Assembly: GCA_930990125.1 (NCBI GenBank)
Contig: CAKNOI010000001.1
Span: 37,913 to 101,912, forward strand
Origin: an uncultured Clostridiaceae bacterium
GTDB lineage: Bacteria; Bacillota; Clostridia; TANB77; CAG-508
Direction of reading: 5' to 3'
Length of the DNA: 64,000 nt
In this document: piece after piece, positions 45,336-54,661 of the stretch
Layout: every line of letters starts with the position of its first letter
Numbering within the stretch: position 1 is the first letter of the stretch
The notes under the pieces: model-generated
The model's input: only the letters and a program-made list of their open reading frames with translations
Database searches by the model: none
Told to the model about the DNA's origin: nothing
Position numbers and translations under genes: made by a program

Positions 45336-46926
45336 ATGAATCAGCCAAAAGGATATGTTAGTTTTGTATTGCATGCACATTTGCCATTTGTGCATCATCC
45401 AGAAAGTGAAAATTATTTAGAAGAACAATGGTTATTTGAGGCCATTTCTGAAACCTATATACCATTATTACTTTCTTATCAAAAATTAGTAGAGGAAGGG
45501 GTAGATTTTCGTATTACCATGACGATGACCCCTCCTCTTTTAGAAATGCTTGCAAGCCCACTGTTGCAAGAGCGTTATATTAAGTATTTAAAAAAGCATA
45601 TTGAGCTATGTGAAAAAGAAGTAAAAAGAACGGTGTATGATGAACGTGTAAATAGACTTTCTCATTATTATTTAGACCGTTATTCTAATGATTTGCACGT
45701 TTTTCAAGATGTGTATCAGTGTAATTTAATTACTGGTTTTAAACATTTTCAGGATTTAGGCGTCCTAGAGATTATTACTTGTGGCGCCACCCATGGCTAC
45801 TTCCCTATTTTATATGTAAACGAAAACACGGTAAGAGCGCAAATTGGTGTTGGGGTACAAACCTATGAAAAATATTTTGGAAGAAAACCTCGTGGTATTT
45901 GGCTCCCAGAATGTGGTTATGTTCCAGAGGCAGATAAATACTTAAGAGAATTTGGAATCCAGTACATTATTACCGAATCCCATGGTATTTTATATGCAGA
46001 CCCTGCCCCTATTTACCGGAACGTTTGCTCCTATTGTATCTCCTAATGGCGTAGTAGCTTTTGGACGTGATATAGAAAGTTCTAGACAGGTTTGGAGCAG
46101 CATTAATGGCTACCCAGGAGATTTTAATTATCGCGAGTTTTATCGTGACATTGGGTATGATGCCGATTATGAATATATTAAGCCATATATTACCTATGAT
46201 GGTGTACGTGTTAATACTGGTATCAAATATTACCGTATTACAGGTAAGACCGAAAATAAAGATTATTACGATGTACAATGGGCAAAAGATTCTGCCGAAA
46301 AACAAGCAGGACACTTTTTAGATTGTAGGACACAGCAAATTAACCACTTAGCTCCTTTAATGGAAAACCCACCTATTATTTTATGCCCATATGATGCCGA
46401 GCTTTATGGACATTGGTGGTACGAAGGACCATATTGGCTCTATATTCTGTTTAAGAAAATTCACTTTGACCAAGATACTTTTAAACTTATCACCCCAGGC
46501 GAATACATTGACCGTTTTCCACGCATGCAGGTTGCAACACCTTGTCGTTCTAGCTGGGGTGCTAATGGCTACAGCGAAGTATGGCTAAACCCTTCCAATG
46601 ACTATGTACATAGACATTTGCATGTTGCAGGAGATAGAATGGTTGAGCTTGCCCATCTCTTCCCTAATGAACAAGACCCGCTTAAGAAAAGAGCATTAAA
46701 CCAATGTGCAAGAGAACTTCTCCTTGCGCAAAGTAGTGACTGGTTATTTATTATTACCAATGGAACCATGGTAGATTATGCCAAGAAAAGAATTAAAGAC
46801 CATATTGGAAGATTTACCAAATTATATGAACAAATAAAAGAAAATAAAATTGATTCTGCATTTTTAACCGATTTAGAAGAAAAAGATGCCATTTTTAAAA
46901 ATATTGATTATCAAATTTATGCTTAA
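45336..46926 (+). CDS. Glycoside hydrolase family 57 (DUF1957-type 1,4-alpha-glucan branching enzyme), split by a CGG +1 frameshift
   Basis: About 529 residues. 'GYVSFVLHAHLPFVHHPE' is the GH57 start, 'EVITCGATHGYFP'-like 'EIITCGATHGYFPIL' and 'RKPRGIWLPECGYVPEAD' (nucleophile Glu region) follow, then a CGG. Skipping C gives 'PAPIYGTFAPIVSPNGVVAFGRD', as in the family. After it come 'PYDAELYGHWWYEGPYW' (acid/base Asp region) and the DUF1957 helical C-terminus with 'LLLAQSSDWLFIITNGT'. These enzymes introduce alpha-1,6 branches into glycogen-like glucans. Operon with DUF4912, ended by the hairpin at 46926. Confidence 0.88.
46017..46019 (+). other. CGG +1 recoding site (GH57 gene)
   Basis: Codons TAC CGG AAC. 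Skipping C gives TAC GGA ACG (Y-G-T), matching the family's 'YG.yaP' segment. Residue 228. Confidence 0.8.
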
Positions 46927-46961
46927 AAAAAGGCCACGAAATAAATTCGTGGTTTTTTCTT
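46926..46961 (+). terminator. Terminator of the DUF4912-GH57 operon
   Basis: AAAAAGGCCACGAA pairs with TTCGTGGTTTTTT at the GH57 stop. Confidence 0.85.
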
Positions 46962-47076
46962 TCTCTTTTAATATACAAGTTCCCAAAAATAAGCTTTCTG
47001 AATAAAATATGTATAGCTAATAAAATTTTAGTAGATAATACTACTTAAGAGCTTTTAGAAAGGAGCCAAGGCAAAA

Positions 47077-47937
47077 ATGAAATCTTTTTGTATAAAAACG
47101 AATAACGAATGTATTTTAGATTATCTACTAAAAGAATTTGAAAATTTACCACTTACAGACACCTATTTTGTAAAAAGTGAATTTTGTCATTATAAAAATG
47201 TAATTATTCATCACACTGGACAGGAAGAGAAACAATTTTTTGCACTTCTTGCTGGAGTTTTGAGTAGGTGTGTGATTGCCTTTTACGAAGAGAATATCAT
47301 TTCATCTCTTATCCGTCTAAATTATTTTTATTTTGATGCTTTAGAACAAGAAACCATTTTACAAAACACGATAGATCTCCTTTCTGGACCTGAAGAAGAG
47401 TTTATTGTTCGTAAAGAATATTTATATATTGCTATTTTATCCTATTTGCTAGAAAATAAATCATTTTTATTCGATGGTTTTGTAAATTTTAGATTAGCAA
47501 AATACAAAGAAGTATTAGATTATAGCATAGATATTGCAGTAAATCAGTTTATCATTGAGCGAGAATATTCTGAATTTATTCATTTGTTAAAACTTTATAT
47601 TCGCTCTAAAGAGTCTGAAATAGACCTTGTTCACGTTATTTATGCAAATGGAGAAGCTATTTTGTTGGATAAAAATAAAAACACAATTTCTATTTGTGAC
47701 AATGCTTTTAATGCCAAATATTTATCTGATATTACCTTCTCTGCAAACGACTATGCCTTAAATACATTACTTACCCTCATACCTGAAAAAATAGTGGTTC
47801 ATCTCATCGACTTAGAAGATGAATTTGTAAATACCTTAAAACTTATTTTTGATGACCGCATTAAAATTTGTACCGAATGTAATCTTTGCAGAACGTATCG
47901 TTTAATTACCAATAAAGACGTTTCTAAAACCCATTAA
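47077..47937 (+). CDS. ytxC: Sporulation protein YtxC
   Basis: 286 residues. Mid-domain 'RKEYLYIAILSYLLENKSFLFDGFVNFRL' with flanking 'YKEVLDYSIDIAVNQFI' (shown in part here) and 'EYSEFIHLLKLYI' are the pattern of the YtxC family, made under sporulation control in Bacilli and Clostridia; the role is unknown. Soluble and rich in helices. A GAAAGGAG ribosome site precedes the ATG. It is monocistronic between two terminators, consistent with separate sporulation timing. Confidence 0.85.
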   Translation: MKSFCIKTNNECILDYLLKEFENLPLTDTYFVKSEFCHYKNVIIHHTGQEEKQFFALLAGVLSRCVIAFYEENIISSLIRLNYFYFDALEQETILQNTIDLLSGPEEEFIVRKEYLYIAILSYLLENKSFLFDGFVNFRLAKYKEVLDYSIDIAVNQFIIEREYSEFIHLLKLYIRSKESEIDLVHVIYANGEAILLDKNKNTISICDNAFNAKYLSDITFSANDYALNTLLTLIPEKIVVHLIDLEDEFVNTLKLIFDDRIKICTECNLCRTYRLITNKDVSKTH

Positions 47938-47972
47938 AAAACAGGCTTCTCTTTTGAGAAACCTGTTTTTTA
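47936..47972. terminator. Bidirectional terminator hairpin
   Basis: AAAAAACAGG pairs with CCTGTTTTTT, with an inner TTCTC/GAGAA pairing, between convergent ytxC and the deaminase gene. Confidence 0.85.
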
Positions 47973-48431
47973 ATAAATGGTATTTTGCATTTTCTTATAT
48001 TCTTCAAATAAGGTAATACATTCTTCTCTATCGATTTGCTTTAATTGAATTAAATCCTTTTGCTGTCCTTCTAAGTATTCGTATATTACATCATCACGAA
48101 ATCCTATTTTTCCTGCATCTTCTCTGGTACATGCATAATATACTTCTTTTATATTTGCCCAAATAATGGCAGAAAGACACATAGGACAAGGTTCGCAAGA
48201 AGTATATAAAATATACCCAGATAAATCATACGTTCCTAGTTTTTTGCAAGCTTCTCGAATAACCGTCACTTCCGCATGGGCTGTTGGGTCATTATTTTTT
48301 AATACCAAATTATTTCCTTGTGCAATAATATTACCCTCTTTATCGGTAATCACCGCTCCAAACGGTCCTCCCTCTTTATGGCTTGCTCCATAGCTAGCAC
48401 AATCTTTTGCAATTTTCATAAATGAATTCAT
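47970..48431 (-). CDS. guaD: Guanine deaminase-like nucleoside/base deaminase
   Basis: About 153 residues from the ATG at 48431, which has AAAGGA upstream; earlier in-frame codons lack a site and lie over the promoter. The zinc site is 'PTAHAEVTVIREACK' and 'YTSCEPCPMCLSAIIWA', with catalytic Glu in HAE. The C-terminal 'KIGFRDDVIYEYL' resembles Bacillus GuaD rather than TadA, as does the 'LGTYDLSGYILYTS' stretch. It would convert guanine to xanthine. A related cytidine or tRNA deaminase role is possible. Confidence 0.85.
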   Translation of the reverse strand: MNSFMKIAKDCASYGASHKEGGPFGAVITDKEGNIIAQGNNLVLKNNDPTAHAEVTVIREACKKLGTYDLSGYILYTSCEPCPMCLSAIIWANIKEVYYACTREDAGKIGFRDDVIYEYLEGQQKDLIQLKQIDREECITLFEEYKKMQNTIY

Positions 48432-48462
48432 TTGTATTTTTCCTTTCTGTGTAATATGTTTT

Positions 48463-48491
48463 ACTATACCATAAACCTTGTTTCTTTGCAA
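48463..48491 (-). promoter_or_regulatory. Promoter for the deaminase gene
   Basis: Minus strand TTGCAA (48491-48486), 17-base spacer, TATAGT (48468-48463). Back to back with the rqcH promoter; the two -35 boxes are four bases apart. Confidence 0.75.
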
Positions 48492-48495
48492 TACC

Positions 48496-48524
48496 TTGCA
48501 TATTTCCTAAAAATAGCATATAAT
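48496..48524 (+). promoter_or_regulatory. Promoter for rqcH
   Basis: TTGCAT (48496-48501), 17-base spacer, TATAAT (48519-48524), about 35 bases before the start codon. Confidence 0.8.
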
Positions 48525-48559
48525 GGAAAAGATTTTTAGGATAGGAGATGTGATGTCAC

Positions 48560-50294
48560 GTGGCATTTGATGGATTTGTAGAAAAAGCCGTAATAGAGGA
48601 ATTAAATAGTGTTTTAACTTATGGAAAAGTGCAAAAGGTTTTTGAACCTACCAAAAATGAGATAATACTTGGTATCTATTCTGCTGGTCATAATTATGCT
48701 CTTGTTATCAATATAGCTTCTAATCAATGCTATATGCACCTTACAACTACCGCTAAGCCGAACCCTCTTGTTGCACCTAATTTTTGTATGCTTCTTCGCA
48801 AGCATTTGTTGGGTTCTAAAATTGTATCTATTACGAATTTAGGACTAGAGCGTATTGCAGAAATTACGTTTGAAACCTATAACGAGTTAAACGATATTGT
48901 AACCAAAAAGCTAATGGTAGAACTCATGGGAAAACATAGCAATCTTATTTTGGTAAATGAAAATAATACCATCATTGATAGCTTGCGTCACTTAGAAAAA
49001 GAAGAACATTCTGTACGTGATATTCTTCCTGCAAGGCAGTATGTTTTGCCTCCTATTACCAAGGCAAATTTATTAAGTATTTCTTCTTTTGACGAATTCT
49101 GCTCTATTTTACAGCAAAAACAAATTTCTTCTTTAGAAGATATTTCTGCTGGCTTTTCTGGTATTAGCAAGTCTATGCTACAATATTTACAAAAAAAATT
49201 AGACCTAACTACGCTTTCTTCTGCTAGTTTAAAAGCTTTGTGGACGGAATTACAACATATACTTTCTTGTATGACTACACATCATATTGTACTAGAACCT
49301 ATTCGTGATGGGAAAGATTATGTACTAGAAACAACACTTACTGCAAGTAATTCGCTTTGTATTAATTGGTTTTTGGATGATTTTTATACTGCCAAAGAAA
49401 AAGCTGAAACCTTTACCCAGTACCGTAATACCGTACTAAAACTGATACTTGCCAAATTAAAAAAACTAAGTAAAAAATTAGAAGGCATCAATAGCAAATT
49501 AGCAGAATGTGAAAAAATAGATACTTACCGTATGTATGGAGAATTGTTAACCGCCAATTTGTATCAATTACCCAAAGAAAACACTTCCTCTGTTACCGTT
49601 AGTAACTATTATGAAAATGGAAAAGAAATAACAATTCCTTTAGACCCAAAGCTTACTCCTTCTGCGAATAGTAAGGCATTTTTTAAAAAATATCACAAAC
49701 TAAAAAACACCTTAGAAATAGTAGAAAAGCAAAAACAAGAAACCAAACAAGAAATGGATTATTTAGAAAGCATTGTGTATGAATTGGAATCTTCAGACAC
49801 CATACAAGCCGTAGATGCCATTTACGAAGAAATGGTGGAAAATGGTGTGGTAGAAAGAAAAGAAAAAACAAGTAGCAAGGTAAAAAAAGTAAAAAATAAT
49901 CCAAGACTGCCTTCTAAAATTGGTACTGCTGTACGGAGAACCGCACTGTTATAAAATAGAAGATTTTGTCGTATTCGTGGGAAAAAACAATAAACAAAAC
50001 GATTATTTAACCACAAAAGCTAGCAAAAAAGACGACATTTGGTTTCATGTAAAGGATTTTCATGGTAGCCATGTTATTTTAAAAACAGAAGGAAAAACAC
50101 CTTCTACTAGTGTATTAGAAAAATGTGCTTCTCTTGCTGCTTATTACAGTAAAGCAAGGCAATCTTCTAATGTTCCTGTAGACTTTTGCCCTGTTTCCCA
50201 TGTAAAAAAGCCTTCTGGAAGTAAGCCAGGAATGGTTATTTATACTGGATACCAGACATTATATGTAGAGCCAAAAATAGAAGTAGAAAATTAA
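48560..50294 (+). CDS. rqcH: Rqc2/NEMF homologue RqcH (NFACT, ribosome quality control), split by a CGG +1 frameshift
   Basis: About 577 residues. A GTG start follows AGGAG. NFACT-N (1-150) begins 'AFDGFVEKAVIEEL' and has 'KLMVELMGKHSNLILVN'. Two coiled-coil arms flank residues 295-330 and 385-420. After the shift the NFACT-R domain has 'FVVFVGKNNKQNDYLT', 'DIWFHVKDFHGSHVIL' and 'PVDFCPVSHVKKPSGSKPG'. RqcH binds 50S subunits obstructed by stalled peptidyl-tRNA and adds C-terminal alanine tails that mark the chain for decay. The CGG at 49934 sits in the linker before NFACT-R; skipping C gives 'TAVGEPHCYKIEDF'. Without the shift the whole RNA-binding domain is lost. Confidence 0.88.
49934..49936 (+). 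other. CGG +1 recoding site (rqcH)
   Basis: Codons GTA CGG AGA. Skipping C gives GTA GGA GAA (V-G-E). The zero frame stops six codons on, just before NFACT-R. Residue 459. Confidence 0.75.
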
Positions 50295-50312
50295 ATTCTA
50301 CTTCTATTTTTC
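50276..50312. terminator. Hairpin overlapping the rqcH stop
   Basis: AATAGAAGTAGAA pairs with TTCTACTTCTATT around the TAA, T-rich on the plus strand; also serves argS on the other strand. Confidence 0.8.
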
Positions 50313-50313
50313 T

Positions 50314-52020
50314 TTACATTTTTTCTGGCATTTCCATTCCTAATAATTTAGCACCTTGTTTTAACACCATTCCTGTTACATAGGTTAAATATAATCTTGC
50401 ATCTTGTTTTTCTTTTTCTTCTCCCATAATACGGTTTTCACTATAAAAAATGCTATAGGCTTTGGCAAGCTCTATTAAGAAATGAGAAACAATAGATGGC
50501 TCGTTCTTTTCTGCTGCTTGCATTACGGTTTCACTAAAAGAATATAGTAGTTTTAATACTTTAGTAGATGCCTCATCGGTTAGTACATCAAAATGGATAT
50601 TATCTATTTCTGGAAGATATCCTGCTTTTTCTTGTACACTTTTGGTTCTTACATAAATATATTGAATATATGGTCCTGTTTCTCCATTAAAGTTTAGGAT
50701 AATGTCCCAGTCAAAGATTTCGTCTTTAATTCTGCTATTGGCTAAGTCGTTAAAAATAACTGCCCCAATTCCAACTTTTCTTGCCACTTCTTCTTTGTTT
50801 TCTAGGTTTGGATTTTTTTCTTCTATAATAGCTTTTGCTCTTGTAATAGATTCAGATAGCAATTCTTCTAGTTTAACAATGTTTCCTTCCCTTGTAGACA
50901 TTTTACCTGTTTTTAAAAATACCATTCCAAAAGGAACATGAATAAGATTGTCGGTATATTTTGGGTCTAGTCCTAATAATTTTGCTACTTCAAAAACTTG
51001 TTTAAAATGCAAGTTTTGCTCATAAGATGTTACATACAAAGCTTTTGCAAAATCATAGGTTCTTGCACGATATAAAATAGCTGCTAAATCCCTTGTAGCA
51101 TAGGTTGTAGAGCCATTGCTTTTTTCGATTAAACATGGTGCTTCAGTATTTTCCAGTTCTATAATTCTAGCTCCTTGGGATTCTACTAGTTTTCCGCTTT
51201 TTTCTAGTAACTCTACCACTTCTGGCATTTTATCAGAGTAAAATGCTTCTCCATTCCAAGAGTCAAAATGAGAACCCAAAAGCTGATATACTTTTTCAAA
51301 TTCTTTTAAACTTAACTCTCTAAACTTTTTCCAAAGTTCTACACAGTAGCTATCTCCATCTTCTAACTTTTTAAAATTATTACGGCAATCTTCTAATATG
51401 CTTTCATCTTCTTTGCAAGCTTCGTTAATACGAATATAAATTTTGGTAAGAGCATCAATAGGGTTTTGCTCTATATCATACTCTGTGCCCCATCTTTTAT
51501 AGCCTTCTATTAATTTACCAAACTGTGTTCCCCAATCTCCTAAATGGTTAATTCCTACAGAATGATAACCTAAAAAATTATAAATATTGTACAAAGCACC
51601 TCCAATTACGGTAGAACGCAAGTGTCCTATATGAAAAGGCTTAGCAATATTTGGTGCAGAATAGTCTATTACAATATTTTTTCCTTCTCCTATGGATAGC
51701 TTTCCATAATCTTCTTTTTTGCTAGATGCTTCTTGTAATACTTCTTTTGCAAGTGTTTCTTTGTTAATATAAAAGTTAAGATAGCCACCTACTATTTCTA
51801 CTTTTTCTATAACCTCTTCCTCTAAGGTTAACTTTTCTTTTAGTTCACTTGCAATTACTTGAGGTGCTTTTTTTAATGTTTTTGCCAAACGAAAACAAGG
51901 AAAAGCATAATCTCCTAATTTACTATCTTTTGGGATTTCTATATACTCTTGTATTTCCTCTGGTTTTAAATCTACTTCTTTTGCAATACTTGTCGCAATG
52001 ATTGTTTTAAATTGTAGCAT
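50314..52020 (-). CDS. argS: Arginine--tRNA ligase
   Basis: 568 residues. Class I motifs: HIGH as 'APNIAKPFHIGHLRSTVIG', KMSKS-type as 'LKTGKMSTREGNIV', and the N-terminal 'Add1' domain with 'LGDYAFPCFRLAKTL'. The C-terminal DALR domain ends 'YVTGMVLKQGAKLLGMEMP'. It charges tRNA-Arg. Noted because CGG, an arginine codon, appears unused as such in this window; the enzyme itself looks complete. It is 23 bases downstream of pfkA on the same strand, so likely co-transcribed. Confidence 0.97.
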   Translation of the reverse strand: MLQFKTIIATSIAKEVDLKPEEIQEYIEIPKDSKLGDYAFPCFRLAKTLKKAPQVIASELKEKLTLEEEVIEKVEIVGGYLNFYINKETLAKEVLQEASSKKEDYGKLSIGEGKNIVIDYSAPNIAKPFHIGHLRSTVIGGALYNIYNFLGYHSVGINHLGDWGTQFGKLIEGYKRWGTEYDIEQNPIDALTKIYIRINEACKEDESILEDCRNNFKKLEDGDSYCVELWKKFRELSLKEFEKVYQLLGSHFDSWNGEAFYSDKMPEVVELLEKSGKLVESQGARIIELENTEAPCLIEKSNGSTTYATRDLAAILYRARTYDFAKALYVTSYEQNLHFKQVFEVAKLLGLDPKYTDNLIHVPFGMVFLKTGKMSTREGNIVKLEELLSESITRAKAIIEEKNPNLENKEEVARKVGIGAVIFNDLANSRIKDEIFDWDIILNFNGETGPYIQYIYVRTKSVQEKAGYLPEIDNIHFDVLTDEASTKVLKLLYSFSETVMQAAEKNEPSIVSHFLIELAKAYSIFYSENRIMGEEKEKQDARLYLTYVTGMVLKQGAKLLGMEMPEKM

Positions 52021-52043
52021 CGTATTTTCCTCCCTTTATTTTG

Positions 52044-53186
52044 TCAATCTCCTAAGCAAATTCCAATGCTTCTTGCTGTTTTTACTAAGTCGTGGTCCAT
52101 TGTTACTTTTCTTATGTTGCTTTCCTTTGTGTTACCAGATACAGCACCTATTTCTTTGTTGTTTCCTACAACATCTTCTAAAGATACAGCATCTAGCTTG
52201 CCATCTTTAATAACGGTAAGGACATTAAACTTACCTTCCATAGCAAGTTCCATTGCTTTTGCTCCATATTTAGTAGAAAGCACACGGTCAAATGCGGTTG
52301 GAGTTCCTCCTCTTTGCATATAACCAAGTACGGTACATCTTGCTTCTAGGCCTGTTAGCTTTTCTAGTTCTTTTGCTACTTTGCTACCAGCTCCTCCTAA
52401 TTTATTATTATCTACCCCTGTACCATTGTGTCTTACAGATTCTACACTAATGTCTCCACCTTTTGGAAAAGCGCCTTCTGCTACTACCACAATACTAAAC
52501 TCTTTTCCCATTTTTCTTCTTTCTTCTATTTTTCTTACCGCACAGTTAATATCATATGGTATTTCTGGAATAAAGGCAATATCTGCTCCTCCTGCAATAG
52601 CAGATTCTAATGCAATCCATCCGGCATATCTTCCCATTACTTCTAGTACCATAATTCTGTGGTGTGTTTCTCCTGTGGTGTGTAATCTATCTAAAGCATC
52701 TGCTGCAACAGATACAGCTGTATTGTATCCAAATGTAATATCTGTACATGCTACGTCATTATCAATGGTTTTAGGAACTCCTATTACATTAATTCCTCTT
52801 AAAGAAAAATCTCTTGCAGATTTTTGGGTTCCATCTCCTCCTAAGGTAAATAGACAATCAAATCCGTCTTTTTTTACGTTTTCTACGCAAACATCCGATA
52901 AATCTTTATATACCACTTGTCCATTTTCTTCTACTGGATAATGAAATACATTGGCATTCGTAGAAGAACCAATAATAGAGCCACCTTTTGGTAAAATACC
53001 GGATGCGTTTTCACTATTATTGGTACATAAACGTACATAATTATTTTTTAATAATCCTCGATAACCATCAATAAATCCATAACATTCAATATTATTATTT
53101 TCTGCGGTTTTTACAATAGCACGAATAACGGCATTAAACCCAGAAACATCGCCACCATTTGCTAAAATTGCTACTTTTTTTACCAT
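52044..53186 (-). CDS. pfkA: 6-phosphofructokinase (mixed-motif, group III-like)
   Basis: 380 residues, longer than Bacillus PfkA (about 320). It has 'LANGGDVSGFNAVIRA' (usual form GGDAPGMN), 'FTLGGDGTQKSARDF' with Gly at the position that favours ATP, and 'GVPKTIDND', where Lys replaces the Gly of ATP-type enzymes and is typical of PPi-type ones. 'LEVMGRYAGWIALES' and 'LGYMQRGGTPTAFDRVLSTKYG' complete the active site. Phosphorylates fructose-6-phosphate in glycolysis; the phosphoryl donor (ATP or PPi) is not certain from these motifs. Confidence 0.9.
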   Translation of the reverse strand: MVKKVAILANGGDVSGFNAVIRAIVKTAENNNIECYGFIDGYRGLLKNNYVRLCTNNSENASGILPKGGSIIGSSTNANVFHYPVEENGQVVYKDLSDVCVENVKKDGFDCLFTLGGDGTQKSARDFSLRGINVIGVPKTIDNDVACTDITFGYNTAVSVAADALDRLHTTGETHHRIMVLEVMGRYAGWIALESAIAGGADIAFIPEIPYDINCAVRKIEERRKMGKEFSIVVVAEGAFPKGGDISVESVRHNGTGVDNNKLGGAGSKVAKELEKLTGLEARCTVLGYMQRGGTPTAFDRVLSTKYGAKAMELAMEGKFNVLTVIKDGKLDAVSLEDVVGNNKEIGAVSGNTKESNIRKVTMDHDLVKTARSIGICLGD

Positions 53187-53214
53187 ACATAACCTCCTTT
53201 GTTTTACTTTTCTT

Positions 53215-53244
53215 ATTATATATCATAATGCAAAATAAATACAA
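53215..53244 (-). promoter_or_regulatory. Promoter for pfkA-argS
   Basis: Minus strand TTGTAT (53244-53239), 18-base spacer, TATAAT (53220-53215). Confidence 0.6.
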
Positions 53245-53268
53245 TGTTTTTTTGAAAAAAATTATATA

Positions 53269-53325
53269 ACGGGGATTTCTGACAGAATAACTTTTTTATA
53301 AAGTTTTCTGCCAAAATTCCCCGTC
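53269..53325 (-). terminator. Long imperfect hairpin at the end of the spoIIIA operon
   Basis: GGGGAATTTTGGCAGAAAACTT pairs imperfectly with the later AGTTATTCTGTCAGAAATCCCC arm (only parts shown to scale), nine bases past the spoIIIAH stop, with a T-rich tract after it on the minus strand. Confidence 0.65.
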
Positions 53326-53333
53326 CCTTTTGT

Positions 53334-53996
53334 TTATTTATTGCTAATGTGGATGTCTTCTATTTCTGCTTTTAGTTCTCTGGATGCGATGTTTTGTATT
53401 TGGGCTATTTCTTCTGGTTTTAGTTCTTCGGCTTTTACAATAATGTTAATACTTTTGTCGTTTACCAAAATAACACAATCCTCAAAACCTTTAGTTTGGA
53501 TTAGGTTTTCTGCTATCATAATGGCGTTTTGGGTGTCGTTTATTTTTTTGATTTCTTCAGATGCAATTGTTTTTTGTGCTTCAGAAATAGTAGCATTTTC
53601 TAGTATTTTTTGATAGCTTTCTATCATTTGAGAATACATGGTACTTCTTCCTAGTTTAGAAGATGCAAAATAGTCGTCTTTTTCTGCTTCTGTATTGGTG
53701 GTTACGGTGTTTGTATTGTCTTCTGTGGTATTTACTTCTTCTACTATATTTTGTGTCTCTTGTGTTACGGTGTCAGTATCGCTTATGCTTTCTTGCGTAT
53801 TTTCTTCTACTATGTTTCCACTAACTAAAGTGGCATCGCCAATACCTGCCATTTCTTTAATATCTTCAGAGGTAATATCGGAAGATGAACTAGCAGGAAT
53901 AAATCCATTACTTGCTGTGTAATTTAAGTATCCTGCTGCCATTAGCATTAAAGCAATAACAAAAATAATAATCTGATTTCTTTTTAACACTTTCAT
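53334..53996 (-). CDS. spoIIIAH: Stage III sporulation protein AH
   Basis: 220 residues. One N-terminal helix (about 7-25) precedes a low-complexity Thr/Glu/Asn linker (about 60-110) and the conserved C-terminal YscJ/FliF-like domain: 'RSTMYSQMIESYQKIL', 'IMIAENLIQTKGFEDCVILV', 'IAQIQNIASRELK'. SpoIIIAH sits in the mother-cell membrane and binds SpoIIQ to form the feeding-tube channel around the forespore. Last gene of the operon. Confidence 0.93.
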   Translation of the reverse strand: MKVLKRNQIIIFVIALMLMAAGYLNYTASNGFIPASSSSDITSEDIKEMAGIGDATLVSGNIVEENTQESISDTDTVTQETQNIVEEVNTTEDNTNTVTTNTEAEKDDYFASSKLGRSTMYSQMIESYQKILENATISEAQKTIASEEIKKINDTQNAIMIAENLIQTKGFEDCVILVNDKSINIIVKAEELKPEEIAQIQNIASRELKAEIEDIHISNK

Positions 53997-54016
53997 TTTT
54001 CTTTCGCTCCTTTACT

Positions 54017-54646
54017 TTATTCTACTGGTTTACTGGTAAATACCTGTATTTTATGAGTGGCAATTCCGGTAACGGCTTCTACTGCTTGCACAATGTTTGT
54101 TTTTACTGTGCTATCTTCTGCTCCTTCTGCTAAAATAATGGCTCCTTCTACTTTTGGGTTTATTACTTTTTGTGTAACCAGCTCTTTTTGTCCTGAATTT
54201 TCCTCGTAAATTACTTCTTTTTGTGTGGTATTCTCTTCTATTCTTCTGGTTCCTCCTTGTTGGTCGCTTTCTTCTGTAGTACTTACAGTACTACTTTCAT
54301 TATATACTGGAACAAGTTCACTACTTTGAGAATAGGTAATAAGTACCTCTACATTACCCGCCCCTTCTATTTTAGATAAAATAGCTTCTAATTTTTGCTC
54401 TAATTCATTTTGCTCTACTACTTGACTTTCCTTTTCTTGTATGGTTTGATTTTTTTGTGCTAATACTTTTGTATCATCTTGCTTCGACGGATTTTGTTTA
54501 TCCTCTTTCCAAATCATGTTAATAGCAACAATGGTAACAACTAATATAATAACAAATACCACTAGATTTTCTATTGTTTTTTTAGGATTTCCTTCTGTCT
54601 TTTTTACCATCATAGCTTTTACTTGTCCTAATTTTTCTTTTAACAT
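54017..54646 (-). CDS. spoIIIAG: Stage III sporulation protein AG
   Basis: 209 residues. N-terminal membrane helix (about 25-45), then 'KLEAILSKIEGAGNVEVLITY', the ring-building motif of SpoIIIAG, a variable insert, and the C-terminal 'PKVEGAIILAEGAEDSTVKTN' and 'AVTGIATHKIQVF'. It forms the large ring of the mother cell-forespore channel. 20 bases before spoIIIAH. Confidence 0.93.
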   Translation of the reverse strand: MLKEKLGQVKAMMVKKTEGNPKKTIENLVVFVIILVVTIVAINMIWKEDKQNPSKQDDTKVLAQKNQTIQEKESQVVEQNELEQKLEAILSKIEGAGNVEVLITYSQSSELVPVYNESSTVSTTEESDQQGGTRRIEENTTQKEVIYEENSGQKELVTQKVINPKVEGAIILAEGAEDSTVKTNIVQAVEAVTGIATHKIQVFTSKPVE

Positions 54647-54661
54647 TGTTCTTTTGCCTCC

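Noticed and set aside
475..50294. Treating the split genes as ordinary pseudogenes
   Set aside because: Both halves of every gene keep conserved motifs and no other lesions (cdsA has one more), and rqcH, spoIIIAA, cdsA and the sortase sit in intact operons or pairs.
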